This document shows, piece by piece, positions 1-7,520 of a DNA stretch of 27,365 nucleotides (position 1 is the stretch's first letter; each line of letters begins with the position of its first letter). The position numbers were made by a program, and so were the translations under genes. A model generated the notes under the pieces. The model saw nothing but the letters and a program-made list of their open reading frames with translations. It was not told where the DNA came from and did not search any database. The stretch comes from RGIG7213 sp045657205 (GTDB lineage Bacteria > Bacillota > Clostridia > Oscillospirales > CAG-272): assembly GCA_045657205.1 (NCBI GenBank), contig JAZOSS010000005.1, positions 1-27,365 on the forward strand. The letters run 5' to 3'.

Positions 1-115
1 GCTGCGCAGCAGGGAGAGATGAAAGAATCTATTCATTTAACATATTCTTTTTGTTTTTTACGCTGTCTACTTGACAGGGGGCACATTAGATAATCTTTCA
101 GGGATTTTTTTATTG
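1..115. other. Window edge, no gene seen
   Basis: This is the stretch beyond the stop codon of the TraX-like gene. It starts with the 10-bp palindrome GCTGCGCAGC, cut by the window edge. Around positions 60-80 it holds a small inverted repeat, CTGTC...GACAG, next to a run of five G. No convincing open reading frame or strong terminator is visible. The CTGTC/GACAG block might be the end of a repeat or insertion element, but nothing inside the window supports this. Confidence 0.4.
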
Positions 116-802
116 TCAGAAACCGTATATGAAATATCTTATCAGTGTAAATACGGTAATATGTATCGGGTATATTGCGTAGAAAAAATATTTCATTTTC
201 AATTTGCCCTTTTCACCGTTGTACATCATCATCGGCAAAACGGCAGTAAATGCCGTATTTTGCTTTACGGCAAGTGCAAGCGTTGTGGCAAGTACACCCG
301 TGGCGGGAATTTCGCGCACGAGATACATAATAAGTATGAGCAAAACGCCCCAAGCGCCGTAATCAAATCCGAGATACTGTGCCGCAAGTGCAGGGACGAT
401 CATACCGAAAAAGTATAAGATCTTCCCTTCCTTCACCTTTTTCGTGCAGTACAGCGTAAAAAGTCCTGCAAAAAGTGTGAAAAATATATTCCACGTTGAA
501 AAATTGAACGCTTTATATCTCACCATAAGGTCGTACGGAATTTCCGAAATGAGTGCAAACAGACCGAGATTGAAAAAATATTTTTTCAAATTCTTCGTAT
601 GCACGAATCCTTCGACGAGCAGAAAGCAATACAAAGGAAACGAGATCCTGCCGACTGCCCTTAAAAGCGTATATATTTCCTGCGGATATCCGTTATATTT
701 GACCATCCAATAATAAAGGACGTGACCGAAATGGTCGATAAGCATTGTGACGAGCGCAATCATTTTAAGCGATGATGCGCTCAGACACTTGCATTTACTC
801 AT
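116..802 (-). CDS. TraX family membrane protein
   Basis: The 228-residue polytopic membrane protein starts with a basic segment, then the pattern S-LKMIALVTMLIDHFG, which is typical of the TraX family (named after the F-plasmid pilin acetylase TraX; Firmicute homologues are common and mostly uncharacterised). About seven hydrophobic segments follow. The motifs RISFPLYCFLLVEG near residue 53 and YPIHI near residue 211 are also typical. The start codon overlaps the stop of the upstream transketolase C subunit in the arrangement TAATG, so translation is probably coupled and the gene is last in the tkt operon. No conjugation genes lie nearby, so a role in pilin acetylation is unlikely here. An acyltransferase or other membrane role is possible. 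The family call is good; the function is unknown. Confidence 0.85.
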   Translation of the reverse strand: MSKCKCLSASSLKMIALVTMLIDHFGHVLYYWMVKYNGYPQEIYTLLRAVGRISFPLYCFLLVEGFVHTKNLKKYFFNLGLFALISEIPYDLMVRYKAFNFSTWNIFFTLFAGLFTLYCTKKVKEGKILYFFGMIVPALAAQYLGFDYGAWGVLLILIMYLVREIPATGVLATTLALAVKQNTAFTAVLPMMMYNGEKGKLKMKYFFYAIYPIHITVFTLIRYFIYGF

Positions 803-1746
803 TATTTTTTAAGCGATATTGCCTTTTTGACCTTTGCGGCAATATTTTCGGGTGTAAGACCGTACATTTCCATAAGAGGAGGAACCTTACCGCTTCTGCC
901 GAAGCTGTCTTCAACGCCGACGCGGAGTACGGGAACGGGACAGTTTTCAGATACGACACCGCAAACAGCCTCGCCGAGACCACCGAGAACGTTGTGTTCC
1001 TCTGCCGTTACGATAGCGCCCGTTTCTTTAGCCGCTTTAAGCACAAGCTCCTCATCAAGAGGCTTTATTGTGTGCATATTGATAACTCTTGCGTTTATTC
1101 CTTCAGCTTTGAGAAGCTCTCTTGCCGAAAGTGCTATATCGACCATAACGCCGCAGGCGATAATCGCCGCATCGTCACCGTCAGCCATAACTACACCCTT
1201 ACCCCATGTGAACTCATACGTTTCTTTATCGAAAAGCACGGGCGTTGCCGCACGTCCGAATCTGAGATATACAGGACCGTTATACTTTATAGCCGCTTCG
1301 ACTGCAGCTCTTGTTTCAACTGCATCGCAGGGGCAAATTACCGTCATACCGGGGATTGTACGCATAAGTCCGAAGTCTTCAAGGCACTGGTGTGTTGCAC
1401 CGTCTTCACCTACCGTGATACCGCCGTGTGTTGCACCGAGCTTTACGTTGAGGTGAGGATAACCTATTGAGTTTCTTATCTGTTCAAACGCTCTGCCTGC
1501 CAGAAACATTGCAAAGGATGAAGCGAAAGGAACGAGTCCCGTTGTTGAAAGACCTGCGGCAACCGTTACCATATCGCCTTCGGCGATACCGCAGTCGAAA
1601 AATCTTTCGGGAAATGCTTTACCGAAAACGCCTGTTTTCGTTGCGCCTGCAAGGTCTGCATCGAGAACGACCAGGTTTTCGTATTTTGCACCAAACTCCG
1701 CAAGTGCGGCGCCGTATGCTTCTCTTGTAGCTATCTTATCTGCCAT
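802..1746 (-). CDS. Transketolase, C-terminal subunit
   Basis: This 314-residue protein carries the pyrimidine-binding (Pyr) and C-terminal domains of transketolase. Transketolase is a thiamine-diphosphate enzyme that moves two-carbon ketol units between sugar phosphates in the non-oxidative pentose phosphate pathway. Visible landmarks are DADLAGATKTG near the start, the conserved glutamate region FDCGIAEGDMV that contacts the cofactor, and the C-terminal domain with TAEEHNVLGGLGEAV. The frame is open further upstream to 1827, but I chose the ATG at 1746. A strong GAAAGGAAGG ribosome binding site sits 9 nt before it, and the product then begins MADKIATREAYG as in relatives. It follows the N subunit by 19 nt; together they make the usual full-length enzyme as two polypeptides, the common clostridial arrangement. 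It overlaps the TraX start by one base. Confidence 0.93.
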   Translation of the reverse strand: MADKIATREAYGAALAEFGAKYENLVVLDADLAGATKTGVFGKAFPERFFDCGIAEGDMVTVAAGLSTTGLVPFASSFAMFLAGRAFEQIRNSIGYPHLNVKLGATHGGITVGEDGATHQCLEDFGLMRTIPGMTVICPCDAVETRAAVEAAIKYNGPVYLRFGRAATPVLFDKETYEFTWGKGVVMADGDDAAIIACGVMVDIALSARELLKAEGINARVINMHTIKPLDEELVLKAAKETGAIVTAEEHNVLGGLGEAVCGVVSENCPVPVLRVGVEDSFGRSGKVPPLMEMYGLTPENIAAKVKKAISLKK

Positions 1747-1765
1747 TTTCAAATACCTTCCTTTC

Positions 1766-2596
1766 TCAATCAGCCATAGCAAGGTCTGCCATTGCCTGCT
1801 CGTACTGCTCTTTGTTGGGTGCGGCACCGTGCCAGCCTGCCTTGTTTTCCATGTAAGACACGCCCTTACCCTTTACGGTCTTCATAATGATAACGGAAGG
1901 TGCTCCCTTATGAGCTTCAGCCGCTTCAACTGCTTTTTCGATAGCGTTGAAGTCGTGACCGTCTATTACCTGCACGTTCCAGCCGAACGCTTCAAATTTC
2001 TTATCTATGGGGTTTGAGTTCATTACCTTTTCGATCTCGCCGTCGATCTGAAGTCCGTTGTTGTCAACGAACGCGCAGAGGTTATCGAGCTTGTAATGTG
2101 CGGCAAACATAGCTGCCTCCCATACCTGACCTTCCGCAATTTCGCCGTCGCCGAGTATTGTATAAACTCTGAAATCTTTTTTCTGCGTCTTGCCGCCGAG
2201 AGCCATACCGCACGCCGCAGAGATACCGAGACCGAGAGATCCCGTTGACATATCAACGCCGGGAATGTGCTTCATATCGGGGTGACCTTGCAAAATGCTT
2301 TCAACATTACGGAATTTTACAAGCTCATCTTTGGAAAAGAAGCCTTTTTCCGCAAGTGTTGCGTATATAGCGGGGGATGCGTGACCTTTGGAAAGAACGA
2401 ATCTGTCACGGTCTGCCCACTTGGGATCGTCAGTCTTTACGTTCATTTTTACAAAATAAAGATACGTCAAAACGTCTGCAATAGAAAGAGAACCGCCCGG
2501 ATGTCCCGAATTTGCCGAATAAACTTCGGTTACGATATCCTTACGGATAGAGTTTGCGATTTTCTGAAGCTCTGTAATCTTTGCCTTATCCATCAT
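1766..2596 (-). CDS. Transketolase, N-terminal subunit
   Basis: This 276-residue protein is the thiamine-diphosphate-binding half of transketolase. It contains SGHPGGSLSIADVLTYLYF near residue 30, KGHASPAIYATLAEKG near 90, and the cofactor motif starting GDGEIAEGQVWEA near 148 and ending in NNG (residues near 179-181), which binds the diphosphate through a metal ion. It pairs with the C-terminal subunit just downstream to form the active enzyme. Two adjacent ATG codons exist (2596 and 2593). A GGAG and an AGGAT lie just upstream, and I kept the first ATG. It is the first gene of a three-gene operon (tkt N, tkt C, traX-like) with a clear sigma-A promoter and a leader hairpin upstream. Xylulose/transketolase paralogues such as dihydroxyacetone synthase are less likely at this split length. 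Confidence 0.94.
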   Translation of the reverse strand: MMDKAKITELQKIANSIRKDIVTEVYSANSGHPGGSLSIADVLTYLYFVKMNVKTDDPKWADRDRFVLSKGHASPAIYATLAEKGFFSKDELVKFRNVESILQGHPDMKHIPGVDMSTGSLGLGISAACGMALGGKTQKKDFRVYTILGDGEIAEGQVWEAAMFAAHYKLDNLCAFVDNNGLQIDGEIEKVMNSNPIDKKFEAFGWNVQVIDGHDFNAIEKAVEAAEAHKGAPSVIIMKTVKGKGVSYMENKAGWHGAAPNKEQYEQAMADLAMAD

Positions 2597-2626
2597 TTAT
2601 CCTATTCTCCGGCACATATATTTCCA

Positions 2627-2652
2627 ATACAGCCGACGCCGGCGGGCTGTAT
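2627..2652 (-). promoter_or_regulatory. Hairpin in the tkt operon leader
   Basis: An 8-bp inverted repeat (ATACAGCC and GGCTGTAT) with a 10-nt loop lies between the promoter and the ribosome binding site of the transketolase operon. The predicted transcript starts about 10 nt before it, so the hairpin forms almost at the 5' end of the mRNA. No U-tract follows, so it is not a terminator. Stabilising the mRNA 5' end is a plausible role. Confidence 0.5.
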
Positions 2653-2668
2653 CCGTATAACTGTCTGT

Positions 2669-2697
2669 ATTTTACACTATTTTTTATCGTTTGTCAA
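2669..2697 (-). promoter_or_regulatory. Sigma-A promoter of tkt operon
   Basis: On the minus strand, TTGACA (2697-2692) and TAAAAT (2674-2669) are separated by 17 bp, with TG just before the -10 box. It points to the transketolase N subunit. Confidence 0.8.
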
Positions 2698-2874
2698 TAA
2701 AACAGTACAGTGTTTTTTGAGCATTTTGTAAATATTGTATTAATATTTCAAGCAAGCTCAATATATATCTCCGTTATTATACCATATATATAACAAAATT
2801 ACAATAGTTTGATATCAATTTTATTTGTACTGAATATGATATACAGTAAATATTTTTTACAGAAAGGATATACG

Positions 2875-4338
2875 ATGGATAACTGCAGAAACAACTCAAA
2901 GCACAAAGGACGTATGACGGACTCCCTCGGAAGACCGATAAGAAACGACTCGAATACGATTGCCGTCGGCAAAGACGGAAACGCCGTACTTACCGACGTC
3001 CATTTTTTAGACAAAATGGCGCACTTCGACAGAGAAAGGATACCCGAACGAGTGGTACACGCAAAGGGTGCGGGTGCTTTCGGATATTTTAAGCCGTATC
3101 AAAGTATGAGCAAATACACGACGGCTGACTTTTTACAGTCGCCCGGTGTGCAGACGGATGTTTTCGTTCGTTTTTCGACTGTTATCGGCGGAAGAGGCTC
3201 TGCCGACACGGTGCGTGATCCGAGAGGCTTTGCCGTCAAATTCTACACAAATCAAGGCATTTACGATATCGTCGGAAACGATCTGCCCGTATTTTTCATA
3301 AGCGACGCCATAAAATTCCCCGACGTCATTCACTCCTTGAAGCCGTCGCCCGATACGAATTTACGTAATCCGGAAAGGTTCTGGGATTTCGTTTCGCTGT
3401 CACCCGAGTCGATGCATATGATAACCTGGCTTTATTCCGACAGAGGAACTGTCAAGGATTACAGACACATCGACGGCTTCGGGGTAAATACGTTCGTCTG
3501 GGTGAATGCAAGATCGGAAAGGCGGTACGTAAAATACCACTGGAAAACACAGCAGGGACTTGAAACGATATCAAGGCAGGAGGCGGAATATCTTGCAGGG
3601 GTAGATCCCGACATAGCCGTGCGACTGCTTTACGAGGCAATAGAAAAAGGTGATTATCCGAAATACGAGCTTTGTGTTCAGCTTATGACGGAAGAAGAGG
3701 CAAAACGTCAGCCGTTCAACATACTCGACGATACGAAGACCTGGAGCGAGGAGGAATTCCCCCTTATCCGTGTCGGTATGATGACGCTGAACAGAAACCC
3801 GAAAAACTTTTTTGCCGAGGTTGAGCAGTCGGCATTCTGCCCTGCCAACATCGTTCCCGGTATAGAATTTTCAAACGACAAAATGCTTCAAGGCAGGGTA
3901 TTTTCCTATCACGACACGCAAAGATACAGAATAGGGGCAAACTTCGCACAGCTTCCGATAAACCGCCCGAAAAATCCGCCCGAAAACAATCAGCGCGACG
4001 GAGAAATGACGTATTTCATTGATCCCGACCCCATAAATTACTACCCGAACAGCCTTGCAGGCGGAAAGCCTGCGCCGACAAACTCCCCGACTCCTTACCC
4101 GACGAGCGCATCGGGCACGGTGGAAGCGCATCCCGTGACACCGCCCGATTATTACACGCAGGCAGGCGAAAGATACAGAGGTATGACGGAGGAAGAAAAA
4201 AACACGCTTGCCGACAACATCGCCGTCGAGCTTAAACAGTGTAATAATGAAATAACAAAAAGAGTCCTCGGACACTTCTCACAAGTTGACCGGGACTTCG
4301 CACACCGTGTGTCAAAAATGATACACCAAGGACGGTAA
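2875..4338 (+). CDS. katA: Catalase (heme, clade 3 type)
   Basis: The 487-residue monofunctional heme catalase breaks down hydrogen peroxide to water and oxygen in the cytoplasm. The active-site signature FDRERIPERVVHAKGAG is present at residues 51-67 with the catalytic His62. Asn135 lies in GNDLPVFF, and the heme-ligand tyrosine is Tyr345 in RVFSYHDTQRYR. The length fits small-subunit catalases. The frame is open from 2809, but the ATG at 2875 has an AGAAAGGAT ribosome binding site and gives the normal N-terminus. The gene stands alone on the plus strand between divergent tkt genes and a repeat-rich gap. No clear PerR box was found; the 170-bp AT-rich upstream region has no single convincing promoter. 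Catalase is uncommon in strict anaerobes, so the organism probably meets oxygen at times. Confidence 0.97.
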   Translation: MDNCRNNSKHKGRMTDSLGRPIRNDSNTIAVGKDGNAVLTDVHFLDKMAHFDRERIPERVVHAKGAGAFGYFKPYQSMSKYTTADFLQSPGVQTDVFVRFSTVIGGRGSADTVRDPRGFAVKFYTNQGIYDIVGNDLPVFFISDAIKFPDVIHSLKPSPDTNLRNPERFWDFVSLSPESMHMITWLYSDRGTVKDYRHIDGFGVNTFVWVNARSERRYVKYHWKTQQGLETISRQEAEYLAGVDPDIAVRLLYEAIEKGDYPKYELCVQLMTEEEAKRQPFNILDDTKTWSEEEFPLIRVGMMTLNRNPKNFFAEVEQSAFCPANIVPGIEFSNDKMLQGRVFSYHDTQRYRIGANFAQLPINRPKNPPENNQRDGEMTYFIDPDPINYYPNSLAGGKPAPTNSPTPYPTSASGTVEAHPVTPPDYYTQAGERYRGMTEEEKNTLADNIAVELKQCNNEITKRVLGHFSQVDRDFAHRVSKMIHQGR

Positions 4339-4431
4339 TACAGTAATAGCCAACGGCTGAATCGGTGGCTTGATCAGACCTGCGCCGGAAGGAGTTTGTG
4401 CTATGATGTTATTTTACTGAATTTTATTATT

Positions 4432-4534
4432 GCACATTCTCCCTCAATCTCGCATTGCTCGACAGCTCCCTCCCGGAGGGAGCCTATAGCCTTCTCCAGT
4501 GGGAGAAGGTGGCAGGCAAAGCCTGACGGATGAG
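4432..4534 (-). repeat. Composite palindromic repeat, copy 1
   Basis: The unit consists of a perfect 9-bp hairpin GCTCCCTCC/GGAGGGAGC (4465-4483), a second hairpin CTTCTCC/GGAGAAG (4491-4508), then the block GGGAGAAGGTGGC, a third small stem AGGC/GCCT and GACGGATGAGG. The same modules recur at 4720-4880 and, in inverted orientation, at 17377-17426. It looks like a dispersed non-coding repeat, for example a MITE or REP-like element. The mobilising enzyme is not in this window. Confidence 0.7.
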
Positions 4535-4649
4535 GTGTCATTTGCGAAGCAAACATCATACGCCAAAGGCATGCATCATGCGCAAAGTGCGCACCATGTT
4601 CCGTAAGGAACACATCATTCAAAACAAACGGGAAGCTGATAGCTTCCCC
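4535..4649 (-). repeat. Array of short unlike hairpins (array A)
   Basis: Five small palindromes follow each other: TTTGC/GCAAA (4541-4553), a 5-bp stem at 4560-4572, GCGCA/TGCGC (4580-4592), GTTCC/GGAAC (4599-4612) and GGGAAGCT/AGCTTCCC (4630-4648). The first four are joined by a nearly constant linker that reads ATGATG on the minus strand, and the loops read TTC, TTT, CTT and TTAC on that strand. The stems differ in sequence, but each remains self-complementary. One of them pairs better as minus-strand RNA, through a G-U pair. Confidence 0.65.
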
Positions 4650-4719
4650 TACACAGGAACACGATTTTCTCCGCCGTTGTGTTCCAATGTCATAATATCA
4701 TTTATCCAAATTTCATCCT

Positions 4720-4880
4720 TGCGCATTCTCCCTCAGTCTTTTGCTTCGCAAAATCCAGCTCCCTCCGGGAGGGAGCCTTTGAAGAGAGTTTTTTGCTTGA
4801 CAGCTGTCAACAATGTAAGAACGAAGTTGTCGGCAAGGGAGCCTATAGCCTTCCTCCGAGCGAAAGGCTTAGGCTGCGGC
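4720..4880 (+). repeat. Composite palindromic repeat, copy 2 (partial)
   Basis: It begins with the same GCATTCTCCCTCA string as copy 1. Next come a hairpin TTTTGC/GCAAAA, the palindrome GCTCCCTC/GAGGGAGC (4758-4776), and a further GGGAGCCTATAGCCTTC block at about 4838-4854 that matches copy 1. The order of the blocks suggests two partial, decayed units. Confidence 0.55.
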
Positions 4881-4923
4881 GGGATCTCTCAAAGGCAAAA
4901 ACCTCTACTGTTATATAAAAAAC

Positions 4924-4955
4924 ATCGGGCAGGTAAACCTGCCCGATATTTTATT
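4924..4955 (-). terminator. Terminator of rny
   Basis: A perfect 10-bp GC-rich stem, ATCGGGCAGG/CCTGCCCGAT with loop TAAA, lies at 4924-4947. On the minus strand a run of six T follows within 2 nt. A plus-strand T-rich tail also exists, so it may work in both directions. Confidence 0.85.
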
Positions 4956-5053
4956 CAATAAATATATCAGAAATAAACTTGCCGCGTGGCAATATATCAC
5001 TCGTTTTAGTTTTATGTTAAATATATTTATTAAAGCCCGAAGGCTGTGAGGAC

Positions 5054-6610
5054 TTATTTTGCGTAGTCCACCGCACGGCTTTCTCGTATCATATGGATCT
5101 TTATCTGTCCCGGATACTCAAGCTCACTTTCAATCTTTTTGACGATCTGTCTTGCGACAACGACCATCTGTTCGTCATTTACCTCTTCGGGTTTGACCAT
5201 TATGCGGATCTCACGGCCCGCCTGGATAGCGTATGATTTTTCAACGCCGTTAAAGCTTTTTGCGATCTCCTCAAGCTTTTGCAAACGCTTGATATAGTTT
5301 TCAAGATCTTCACGTCTTGCGCCCGGTCTTGCCGCGGATATTGCATCTGCCGCCTGAACTATTACAGCTACAAGCGTCTGCGGTTCAACGTCACCGTGGT
5401 GCGCTTCTATTGCGTGGACGATCTCTTTGTTTTCTTTGTACTTCTTTGCTATGTCAACACCGATCTGAACGTGTGAGCCCTCTATTTCCTGTGTCATAGC
5501 CTTACCTATGTCATGCAAAAGACCTGCACGTTTTGCGATGTTTACGTCAACACCAAGCTCAGCTGCCATAATTCCCGAAAGATAAGCAACCTCCATTGAG
5601 TGGTTGAGTACGTTTTGGCCGTAGCTTGTACGGTATCTGAGTCTTCCGAGAAGTCTTACAAGCTCGGAATTTACTCCGTGTATGCCCGTTTCGAATATTG
5701 CACGCTCTCCTGCCTGCTTTATTGAAACGTCTACCTCTCGTTTTGATTTTTCAACGGTCTCCTCTATTCTTGTCGGATGGATTCGTCCGTCGGAAATAAG
5801 CTTTTCAAGCGTAAGACGTGCAACCTCACGGCGCACCGGATCAAAGCTTGAAAGTGTAATTGCTTCAGGCGTATCGTCGATTATCAGATCCACGCCCGTG
5901 AGCGTTTCTATCGTTCTGATGTTTCTTCCTTCACGTCCGATTATTCTTCCCTTCATTTCGTCGTTGGGAAGGTTTACTACCGATACGGTAGCTTCCGCCA
6001 CGTGGTCTGCGGCACATTTCTGAATTGCAAGAGAAATGATGTTCTTCGCCTTCGTTTCCGCTTCTTCCTTGAACTGTGCTTCGATCTCACGTATCTTTGC
6101 GGCTTCGTCGTGTCTTACCTCGGCTTCGATCTTCTCAAGCAGCTCTGCCTTTGCTTCTTCCGCAGTAAGTCCCGCTATCTGTTCAAGCTTTTCCTTCTGA
6201 GCAAGCTTGATCTTTTCGATCTCGTCAGTAAGCTCCGTATTTTCACGGATCTTTTTATTGAGCGTTTCTTCTTTTTTCTCAAGCGCTTCATACTTTTTAT
6301 CAAGTGCTTCTTCTTTGGCTACTGCCCTTGATTCAAGTCTTGACACTTCTTTTCTGCGTTCCTTGATATCTCTGTCTGCTTCCGATTTCTGACGGAGTAT
6401 ATCCTCTTTGGCTTCGAGCAGTGCTTCTTTTTTCTTTGTTTCCGCCGTTTTCGTCGCTTCGTCGATTATCTGCTTTGCTTTTTCTTCAGCAGAGCCTATA
6501 GCGGCTTCACCGACTTTTTTGCGGTACACGATACCGACTACAACCCCGATGGCGAGAAAAACTACCGAGCATACGACAGCGATGATTATTGCAGTTGTCG
6601 AACTTATCAT
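5054..6610 (-). CDS. rny: Ribonuclease Y
   Basis: RNase Y is the membrane-anchored endoribonuclease that starts mRNA decay in many Firmicutes. This 518-residue protein has all the expected parts: an N-terminal membrane anchor (residues 5-29), a long charged coiled coil (about 40-200), a KH RNA-binding domain with the GRIIGREGRN loop at 221-230, and an HD domain with the metal-binding HD pair at 366-367 (LLHDIGKA). The length matches the family norm. The start ATG at 6610 has an AAGGAGG ribosome binding site about 12 nt upstream, slightly long spacing. It is transcribed alone from a perfect consensus promoter and ends in a strong hairpin terminator about 100 nt after the stop. Confidence 0.98.
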   Translation of the reverse strand: MISSTTAIIIAVVCSVVFLAIGVVVGIVYRKKVGEAAIGSAEEKAKQIIDEATKTAETKKKEALLEAKEDILRQKSEADRDIKERRKEVSRLESRAVAKEEALDKKYEALEKKEETLNKKIRENTELTDEIEKIKLAQKEKLEQIAGLTAEEAKAELLEKIEAEVRHDEAAKIREIEAQFKEEAETKAKNIISLAIQKCAADHVAEATVSVVNLPNDEMKGRIIGREGRNIRTIETLTGVDLIIDDTPEAITLSSFDPVRREVARLTLEKLISDGRIHPTRIEETVEKSKREVDVSIKQAGERAIFETGIHGVNSELVRLLGRLRYRTSYGQNVLNHSMEVAYLSGIMAAELGVDVNIAKRAGLLHDIGKAMTQEIEGSHVQIGVDIAKKYKENKEIVHAIEAHHGDVEPQTLVAVIVQAADAISAARPGARREDLENYIKRLQKLEEIAKSFNGVEKSYAIQAGREIRIMVKPEEVNDEQMVVVARQIVKKIESELEYPGQIKIHMIRESRAVDYAK

Positions 6611-6690
6611 GCCTGTTATTTACCTCCTTCTTTGAATTTTTTGTTAATAAGCTGAAATATTTGAGGAGAATACAACTCACCTCACAATAC

Positions 6691-6719
6691 ATTATAATAA
6701 AAGTATTCGTTTTTGTCAA
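6691..6719 (-). promoter_or_regulatory. Consensus sigma-A promoter of rny
   Basis: TTGACA (6719-6714) and TATAAT (6696-6691) on the minus strand are separated by 17 bp, an exact match to the consensus in both boxes. The leader to the rny start is about 75 nt. Confidence 0.88.
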
Positions 6720-6761
6720 CAGCGAAAGGGCAAACTTGTTATATTTTTTTCAAAAAAATTC

Positions 6762-6781
6762 CTGTTTTTCATCAAAAACAG
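6762..6781. promoter_or_regulatory. Palindrome between rny and PHP promoters
   Basis: CTGTTTTT and AAAAACAG form an 8-bp stem with a 4-nt loop, midway between the two divergent promoters (rny and the PHP gene). It could be an operator or a weak terminator; position alone cannot decide. Confidence 0.35.
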
Positions 6782-6793
6782 CTCCGTTTGTGC

Positions 6794-6822
6794 TTGACAA
6801 ATCGTTTTCGGGGTAATATAAT
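6794..6822 (+). promoter_or_regulatory. Consensus sigma-A promoter of PHP gene
   Basis: TTGACA (6794-6799) and TATAAT (6817-6822) are separated by 17 bp, a perfect consensus. The start codon is only 17 nt after the -10 box, so the predicted 5' leader is about 11 nt and begins at or beside the GGAGG ribosome binding site. Confidence 0.85.
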
Positions 6823-6839
6823 AACGGCGGAGGTAGGCT

Positions 6840-7520
6840 ATGAAAATAACTGACATACATTCACACACATATTTCAGTGCCTGCGGTGCAGACAAGCACG
6901 AGGACATAATAGAAGCCGCAATAAACGGCGGAATAGAGGTATTCGGCATATGCGACCATTGCTACGGCATAGGCGAAAGACGGCGCGAATACTGTGACAT
7001 AATAACTGAGATGAAGCAAAAGTACGAAGGTAAAATAAAGCTTTTGTGCGGTATAGAGATCGCGACCGTGCCGAATCTCGGTTTATACGATCCCGAGGAT
7101 CTTTTGCCCGAATTTGAATACTGTCTTATTGAGCATATTGACCGTGACAACACCACCGTAGGTGAAGGAATATTTGAATATGCAAAGCGTTTTAATTGCA
7201 AAACGGGCATCGCCCACACCGATCTTATCGGCATGGCAAGAAACCGCGGATACGATCCTGTCGAATTTTTGCACCGCTTTGCCGAAAACGATATATTCTG
7301 GGAAATGAACGTAAATTACGACAGCATACACGGATTTAACGAGCACGCATACGTACGCTCTTTCTTCACAGACGAGGAAACGCAAAACATCGTACGTTCC
7401 TCCGGCATCAAGCTCACGGTAGGCTTTGACGGCCACCGCGTGTATGATTACGCCCCGGAAAGAGTACGTACGATGAATAAATTTATATTTGACAACGGAT
7501 TTAACTTTCAGGAGTTTTGA
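6840..7520 (+). CDS. PHP-domain metal-dependent phosphoesterase
   Basis: This 226-residue protein belongs to the PHP superfamily (polymerase and histidinol phosphatase). The N-terminal metal-binding motif DIHSHTYFS is at residues 5-13, followed by FGICDH near residue 36 and a GIAHTDLIG motif near residue 122. A C-terminal FDGHR supplies another metal ligand. PHP enzymes of this size hydrolyse phosphate esters such as histidinol phosphate, nucleotide monophosphates or 3',5'-bisphosphates; the substrate here cannot be read from sequence, and no histidine biosynthesis genes are near. It is transcribed alone from its own promoter. The gene converges on tadA and their 3' ends overlap by 13 bp. Its likely terminator lies inside the tadA coding sequence. 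Confidence 0.88.
   Translation: MKITDIHSHTYFSACGADKHEDIIEAAINGGIEVFGICDHCYGIGERRREYCDIITEMKQKYEGKIKLLCGIEIATVPNLGLYDPEDLLPEFEYCLIEHIDRDNTTVGEGIFEYAKRFNCKTGIAHTDLIGMARNRGYDPVEFLHRFAENDIFWEMNVNYDSIHGFNEHAYVRSFFTDEETQNIVRSSGIKLTVGFDGHRVYDYAPERVRTMNKFIFDNGFNFQEF

Larger units (their letters stand above)
4339..5053. other. 715-bp gene-free region of repeats
   Basis: No real gene is present between catalase and rny. The region holds a composite repeat (about 4432-4650), a second partial copy (about 4720-4880) and the rny terminator. The open frames that cross it on either strand read through palindromes and have no ribosome binding sites. A short imperfect hairpin (AGCCA...TGGCT, about 4348-4370) lies just after the catalase stop but lacks a U-tract. 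Confidence 0.7.

Noticed and set aside
60..85. End of an insertion sequence near the left edge (CTGTC...GACAGGGGG)
   Set aside because: It is one short inverted repeat only, with no partner end or transposase in the window.
2770..2820. PerR or Fur operator upstream of catalase
   Set aside because: There are AT-rich partial inverted repeats (GTTAT...ATAAC and TTGATATCAA), but none fits the PerR 7-1-7 pattern well.
4401..4961. Open frames across the repeat region after catalase
   Set aside because: They read through palindromic repeats, are rich in His/Met from the repeated CAT/ATG linkers, and lack ribosome binding sites.
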